Below, one piece after another: positions 12,353 to 15,764 of a DNA stretch of 15,764 nucleotides. Under the pieces are notes generated by a model. That model saw only the letters and a program-made list of their open reading frames with translations. It made no database searches and was not told where the DNA came from. The DNA is from Neisseria shayeganii 871 (GTDB lineage Bacteria > Pseudomonadota > Gammaproteobacteria > Burkholderiales > Neisseriaceae). The position numbers and the translations under genes are program-made. Each line of letters opens with the position of its first letter. Position 1 is the stretch's first letter. The stretch lies in NCBI RefSeq assembly GCF_000226875.1, contig NZ_JH164926.1, forward strand, positions 965,515 through 981,278, read 5' to 3'.

Positions 12353-13069
12353 ATGCTGTCCGCCTCCGTTTCCGACACCGTTTTCTACCTCAACGCCGCC
12401 CATGTGTACCGGGCCGCCGCAGACGACACCGATGCCGAACTGCGCCGCCGGCTCAAACAGCAATATGACATCGATGCCCGCCGCCTCAGCCGCTTTACCC
12501 AGCTCGTCCTGCTCGGCGCCCTGCCGCTGCAAAACGGCCTGCCGCCCGACACCGCCGTGTATCTGGCCTCGCCTTTCAGCTCGCCCGGCAAAATCATCCG
12601 CCTGCGCGAAAAACTGCATCGGGACAATCTGCCTTCGCCGCTGGATTTCATGGCCAATCTGCACAATGCCGCCACCTTCCACCTGATGCAGGCGCTGGGC
12701 TGCCACGGCAGCAGCGTGTTTGCCGCCGCCGACGCCAGCCATCCCGCCCGCCCGCTCTATCCCACGCTCAACCACCTGCTCGCCCATCCCGAGCACAGCG
12801 TGCTGCTGGGCTGGGCCTACGAGCAGCAACAGCCCGGCGAAAGCGAAGGCAGCCTGTGGTGGCACTTGTCCTGCCGCCCCGGCGGCAACGACATCGCCTG
12901 CCTGCGCTGGGCCAACCACACCGAAACCACCACCGCCCCGCCGCCGGCCGCCGACGGCGCGTTCTTCGACAGCGCACTCGCCTTCCACCGACTCGCCGCC
13001 GACCACGGCCTCACCCTGCCATCCGACGGCATTTTCCCCGCCCTGCAAATCCGCCCAAGCGCAGCCTGA
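12353..13069 (+). CDS. Ketosynthase-like N-terminal-domain protein (chain-length-factor type)
   Basis: The 238-residue product resembles the 'beta-ketoacyl synthase-like, N-terminal domain' family found beside ketosynthases in aryl polyene and related clusters, sometimes called chain length factors. Visible parallels include RRLSRFTQLVLLGA near residues 43-56, an AVYLASPFSSPGK segment and SPLDFMANLHNAATFHL. It is only about half the length of a full ketosynthase and lacks Cys-His-His catalytic motifs, so it is probably non-catalytic and pairs with the preceding enzyme, from which it is separated by 13 nt. It ends the locus, followed by a DUS-pair hairpin. The family assignment is by recognition of pattern and context, not a search. 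Confidence 0.75.
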   Translation: MLSASVSDTVFYLNAAHVYRAAADDTDAELRRRLKQQYDIDARRLSRFTQLVLLGALPLQNGLPPDTAVYLASPFSSPGKIIRLREKLHRDNLPSPLDFMANLHNAATFHLMQALGCHGSSVFAAADASHPARPLYPTLNHLLAHPEHSVLLGWAYEQQQPGESEGSLWWHLSCRPGGNDIACLRWANHTETTTAPPPAADGAFFDSALAFHRLAADHGLTLPSDGIFPALQIRPSAA

Positions 13070-13072
13070 ACC

Positions 13073-13111
13073 GTTTTCAGGTAGCCCCCAACCAAACGGC
13101 TACCTGAAAAC
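13073..13111. terminator. DUS-pair hairpin at the end of the resorcinol locus
   Basis: Two 11/12 DUS copies (13076-13087 minus, 13097-13108 plus) form a perfect 14-bp stem (13073-13086 with 13098-13111) and an 11-nt loop starting four bases after the last gene. No downstream T-tract is present, so intrinsic termination would be imperfect, but position suits the end of a transcription unit. Confidence 0.6.
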
Positions 13112-13161
13112 AGCCGCTGCGGCATATACCCTTTGCTTATAAGCATACAAACACAAATCAT

Positions 13162-13190
13162 TTGTTTCCCCGTACCATTGTCCGTATCAT
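13162..13190 (+). promoter_or_regulatory. Sigma70 promoter of cysK
   Basis: TTGTTT (13162-13167) and TATCAT (13185-13190) are 17 bp apart, with a start point near 13197 and a leader of about 30 nt that includes AAGGAA before the cysK ATG. A palindrome GCTTATAAGC (13135-13144) lies just upstream of the -35 box and could be an operator or activator site; CysB involvement is possible but not demonstrated by the sequence. Confidence 0.6.
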
Positions 13191-13226
13191 GCGGCCGTCA
13201 TCAGATTAAACAGAAGGAATCCGCAC

Positions 13227-14162
13227 ATGAACATCGCCAACAGCATCACCGACCTGATCGGCAACACCCCGCTGGTTGCCCTCAACACCCTGGCCGCCGG
13301 CCTGCCCGCCCGCGTGGCCGCCAAGCTCGAATTCTTCAACCCCGGCAACAGCGTGAAAGACCGCATCGCCGTGGCCATGATCGACGCCGCCGAGAAAGCC
13401 GGCAAAATCAAAGCCGACACCGTGATTGTGGAACCCACCAGCGGCAACACCGGCATCGGCCTGGCCATGGTGTGCGCCGCCCGCGGCTACAAACTGGTCA
13501 TCACCATGCCCGAAACCATGAGCAAAGAGCGCCGCATGCTGTTGCGCGCCTACGGCGCCGAACTGATCCTCACCCCCGGCGCCGAAGGCATGGGCGGCGC
13601 CATCGCCCGCGCCCAAGCGCTGGTGGACGCCCACCCCGAGCAATACTTCATGCCGCAGCAGTTTGAAAACCCGGCCAACCCCGAAGTGCACCGCCTGACC
13701 ACCGCCGAAGAAATCTGGCGCGACACCGACGGCCAAGTCGATATCTTCGTCGGCGGCGTCGGTACCGGCGGCACCGTTACCGGCGTGGGCGAAGTGCTGA
13801 AAGCCAAAAAACCCGGCGTACAGGTGTTTGCCGTCGAGCCGGAAGCCTCGCCCGTATTGAGTGGCGGCGAAAAAGGCCCGCACCCGATCCAAGGCATCGG
13901 CGCCGGCTTCGTGCCGAAAATCCTCAACACCGGGGTATACGACGGCGTGATCCGCGTGCCCAACCAAGCCGCCTTCGACACCGCCCGCGCTGCTGCCGCC
14001 AAAGAAGGCCTGCTGGTGGGTATTTCCTCAGGCGCCGCCATTTGGTCGGCCTTGGAACTGGCGAAAAAACCGGAAAACGAAGGCAAGCTGATTGTGGTGG
14101 TGATCCCCTCCTACGGCGAACGCTACCTCTCCACGCCCCTGTTTGAAGACTTGGCTTCTTAA
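13227..14162 (+). CDS. cysK: Cysteine synthase A (O-acetylserine sulfhydrylase)
   Basis: The enzyme makes L-cysteine from O-acetylserine and sulfide with pyridoxal phosphate, in the cytoplasm. The 311-residue product is of standard length. Lys44 in NPGNSVKDR is the Schiff-base lysine, EPTSGNTGIGLA (about 70-81) is the substrate-binding loop, and GVGTGGT at 177-183 is the PLP phosphate-binding loop; the IQGIGAGFVP segment is also typical of CysK. An AAGGAA ribosome site lies 7 nt before ATG 13227. It has its own promoter and a strong terminator, so it is a single-gene unit between the resorcinol locus and trkA. CysK rather than CysM is favoured by these motifs. Confidence 0.96.
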   Translation: MNIANSITDLIGNTPLVALNTLAAGLPARVAAKLEFFNPGNSVKDRIAVAMIDAAEKAGKIKADTVIVEPTSGNTGIGLAMVCAARGYKLVITMPETMSKERRMLLRAYGAELILTPGAEGMGGAIARAQALVDAHPEQYFMPQQFENPANPEVHRLTTAEEIWRDTDGQVDIFVGGVGTGGTVTGVGEVLKAKKPGVQVFAVEPEASPVLSGGEKGPHPIQGIGAGFVPKILNTGVYDGVIRVPNQAAFDTARAAAAKEGLLVGISSGAAIWSALELAKKPENEGKLIVVVIPSYGERYLSTPLFEDLAS

Positions 14163-14168
14163 ACCTGA

Positions 14169-14220
14169 GCAAAAGATACGGGCTACCTGAAACCGATTTC
14201 AGGTAGCCCGTATCTTTTGC
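14169..14220. terminator. 24-bp perfect-stem terminator containing a DUS pair
   Basis: Arms 14169-14192 and 14197-14220 are perfectly complementary over 24 bp with a CCGA loop. The inner part is a DUS pair (GGGCTACCTGAA at 14180-14191 and its complement at 14198-14209, both 11/12), while the outer part adds GATACG flanked by AAAA/TTTT, giving it the A- and T-tracts of a bidirectional intrinsic terminator. It lies 7 bp after the cysK stop. Confidence 0.88.
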
Positions 14221-14252
14221 CCGCCCCCGCTTTTTCCGCCCGACAGAGGTGG

Positions 14253-14258
14253 TAAAAT
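14253..14258 (+). promoter_or_regulatory. Weak candidate -10 box for trkA
   Basis: TAAAAT lies 38 nt before the trkA ATG, after the cysK terminator, where a promoter is needed. No good -35 box is at the right distance (only a T-rich TTTTTC near 14231), so this is tentative. Confidence 0.25.
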
Positions 14259-14295
14259 GGCGGCCTGATTTTTTGCCGACAATGGCGGCCCAACC

Positions 14296-15699
14296 ATGAA
14301 AATCCTGATTCTCGGCAGTGGCCAAGTAGGCGCCACAGTAGCGCAAAACCTGGCCGAGCTGCCCCACCACGATGTGACCGTCATCGACAACAATCCCGAA
14401 GCCCTGCGCAGCATCAGCAGCAAGCTCGACGTACAAACCCTGGCCGGCAACGGTTCCTCGCCCGCGGTGATGGCCGAAGGCGGCGCTTACGACACCGACC
14501 TGCTGCTGGCGCTCACCCGCAACGACGAAAGCAATCTGGTGGCCTGCAAACTGGCCGCCACGCTGTTTAACATTCCCAACCGCATCGCGCGGGTGCGGGC
14601 TTCCGAATATCTGGAATACCGCGGCGAACAGGCCGAAGAAGACAGCCCTTCGGCACTGGAAGTGTTTGAGGTCACCGAATCCATCTGCCCCGAGCAATTG
14701 GTCACCGAGCGCCTGATCGGCCTCCTCAACCACCCCAGCGCCTTACAGGTGTTGAAGTTTGCCGACGACAAAGTACGCATGTTGGTGCTGCGCGCGCAAA
14801 AAGGCGGCCTGCTGCTCGACAAACCCATCCACGCCATCCACGAGCACCTACCGGCGGACGTAGACTGCCAAATCTGCGCCATCTACCGCAACAACAAACT
14901 GATTGTGCCCACCGCGCAAACCGTGATTCTGCAGGGCGACGAAGTGTTTGTGGCGGCCGCCACCGAGCACGTGCCTGCCGTTTTGCGCGAACTGCGTCCG
15001 CTGCAACAGCCCACCCGCCGCGTGATGATTGCCGGCGGCGGCAACATCGGCTACCGGCTGGCCAAACAGCTGGAAAGCCAGTTCGATATCAAAATCATCG
15101 AGGCCGACGAAAAACGTGCCGAATGGCTGGCCGAGCAGCTCGACAACACGCTGGTGCTGCAAAGCTCGGCCACCGACGAGAGCCTGCTTTCCGGCGAATA
15201 CATCGACGAAATCGACGTGTTCTGCGCGCTGACCAACGACGACGAAACCAACATCATGTCGGGCATGCTGGCCAAAAGCCTGGGCGCAAAGCGGGTGATC
15301 GCCATCGTCAACCGCTCCAGCTATGTGGATTTGCTGCAGGGCAACACCATCGACATCGTGGTGTCGCCACATTTGGTTACCATCGGCTCGATTCTGGCCC
15401 ACATCCGCCGCGGCGACGTGGTCGCCGTCCACCCGCTGCGCGGCGGCAGCACCGAAGCGGTGGAAGTGGTGGTGCACGGCAACACCGACACCTCGAAGCT
15501 GGTCGGCCGCCGCATCGAGTCCATCCGCTGGCCCAGCGGCTGCCATGTGGCCGCCGTGGTGCGCGGCGACGAAGTATTCATGGGCCACAAAGACATCGTG
15601 CTGGCCGACGGCGACCATGTGATCCTCTTCGTCTCCCGCCGCCGCGTGGTGCGGGAATTGGAAAAGCTGATTCAGGTGAAAATGGGCTTTTTCGGCTGA
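14296..15699 (+). CDS. trkA: Trk potassium uptake regulatory protein TrkA
   Basis: TrkA is the peripheral NAD(H)-binding subunit that gates the TrkH/TrkG potassium channel at the inner membrane. The 467-residue product has the expected duplicated architecture: RCK-N domain 1 with GSGQVG at 7-12 and VTVIDNN, a TrkA-C domain around 150-225, RCK-N domain 2 with GGGNIG at 247-252 and IIEADEKR, then a second TrkA-C domain up to the C-terminus. Length is normal for the family (about 458 in E. coli). ATG 14296 starts the conserved MKILILGSGQVG; no strong ribosome site precedes it. The gene ends 12 bp before a strong terminator. trkH is not in the window. Confidence 0.96.
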   Translation: MKILILGSGQVGATVAQNLAELPHHDVTVIDNNPEALRSISSKLDVQTLAGNGSSPAVMAEGGAYDTDLLLALTRNDESNLVACKLAATLFNIPNRIARVRASEYLEYRGEQAEEDSPSALEVFEVTESICPEQLVTERLIGLLNHPSALQVLKFADDKVRMLVLRAQKGGLLLDKPIHAIHEHLPADVDCQICAIYRNNKLIVPTAQTVILQGDEVFVAAATEHVPAVLRELRPLQQPTRRVMIAGGGNIGYRLAKQLESQFDIKIIEADEKRAEWLAEQLDNTLVLQSSATDESLLSGEYIDEIDVFCALTNDDETNIMSGMLAKSLGAKRVIAIVNRSSYVDLLQGNTIDIVVSPHLVTIGSILAHIRRGDVVAVHPLRGGSTEAVEVVVHGNTDTSKLVGRRIESIRWPSGCHVAAVVRGDEVFMGHKDIVLADGDHVILFVSRRRVVRELEKLIQVKMGFFG

Positions 15700-15711
15700 T
15701 TCAGCCCGATC

Positions 15712-15747
15712 AAAAAATCTGCCGCCATTTTGGGCGGCAGATTTTTT
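15712..15747 (+). terminator. Intrinsic terminator after trkA
   Basis: A 15-bp perfect stem (15712-15726 with 15733-15747) has a 6-nt loop, a GC-rich centre (TCTGCCGCC) and flanking A6/T6 tracts, so it can work in both directions. It does not contain a DUS, unlike the other terminators in this window. Confidence 0.92.
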
Positions 15748-15764
15748 ATCAGCTAAATAACTAG

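Overview
The window is a chromosomal segment from a Neisseriaceae bacterium, almost certainly Eikenella (E. corrodens or a close relative). The main evidence is the 12-mer AGGCTACCTGAA, which occurs 14 times as an exact match (both orientations) plus several 11/12 variants; this is the Eikenella dialect of the neisserial DNA uptake sequence (AG-eikDUS). The classical core GCCGTCTGAA is absent. Gene content (ScpA, TcdA, CysK, TrkA) is ordinary betaproteobacterial housekeeping, and base composition is GC-rich except in the first ~900 bp.

Layout. 96-878: a small repeat-containing lipoprotein in AT-richer DNA. 879-1206: no gene; a relic repeat (888-938), a 184-bp MITE-like element (970-1153) and a DUS-pair hairpin terminator. 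1207-1677 (minus): UspA-type universal stress protein. 1850-3512: tcdA and scpA, with the scpA start codon inside the loop of a DUS-pair hairpin. 3611-4536: two overlapping PaaI-like hotdog thioesterases. 4582-4610: a near-consensus sigma70 promoter that opens the most interesting block. 4653-13069: a nine-gene biosynthetic locus of dialkylresorcinol type. 13227-14162: cysK with its own promoter and a 24-bp-stem terminator. 14296-15699: trkA, closed by a strong terminator.

The 4653-13069 locus encodes a DarA-like flavodoxin-fold protein with a C-terminal membrane anchor, a StlD/DarB-type KAS III ketosynthase with Cys-His-Asn residues in place, a small protein with a C-terminal Cro/C1-like helix-turn-helix, a BtrH-like putative acyltransferase, an ABC-2 ATPase and permease, an acyl carrier protein, a FabB/F-type ketosynthase with intact Cys-His-Lys-His, and a truncated ketosynthase-like (chain-length-factor type) protein. 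A reasonable model is that DarB joins two beta-ketoacyl units from fatty acid metabolism head to head, DarA aromatises the ring, the ACP/KS/CLF-like trio makes or extends an acyl chain, the BtrH-like enzyme transfers an acyl group, and the ABC pair exports the product. No ketoreductase, dehydratase, acyl-ACP ligase or glycosyltransferase is present, so the locus must borrow these or make a simple lipid.

Two structural themes stand out. Three MITE-like elements share a common core architecture but carry three different perfect terminal inverted repeats; two of them lie inside the biosynthetic locus, one re-forming the darB stop codon. Second, DUS copies serve as gene ends: four genes terminate in Gln-Ala-Thr-stop encoded by the DUS, and a fifth takes its TAG from a reverse-oriented copy.
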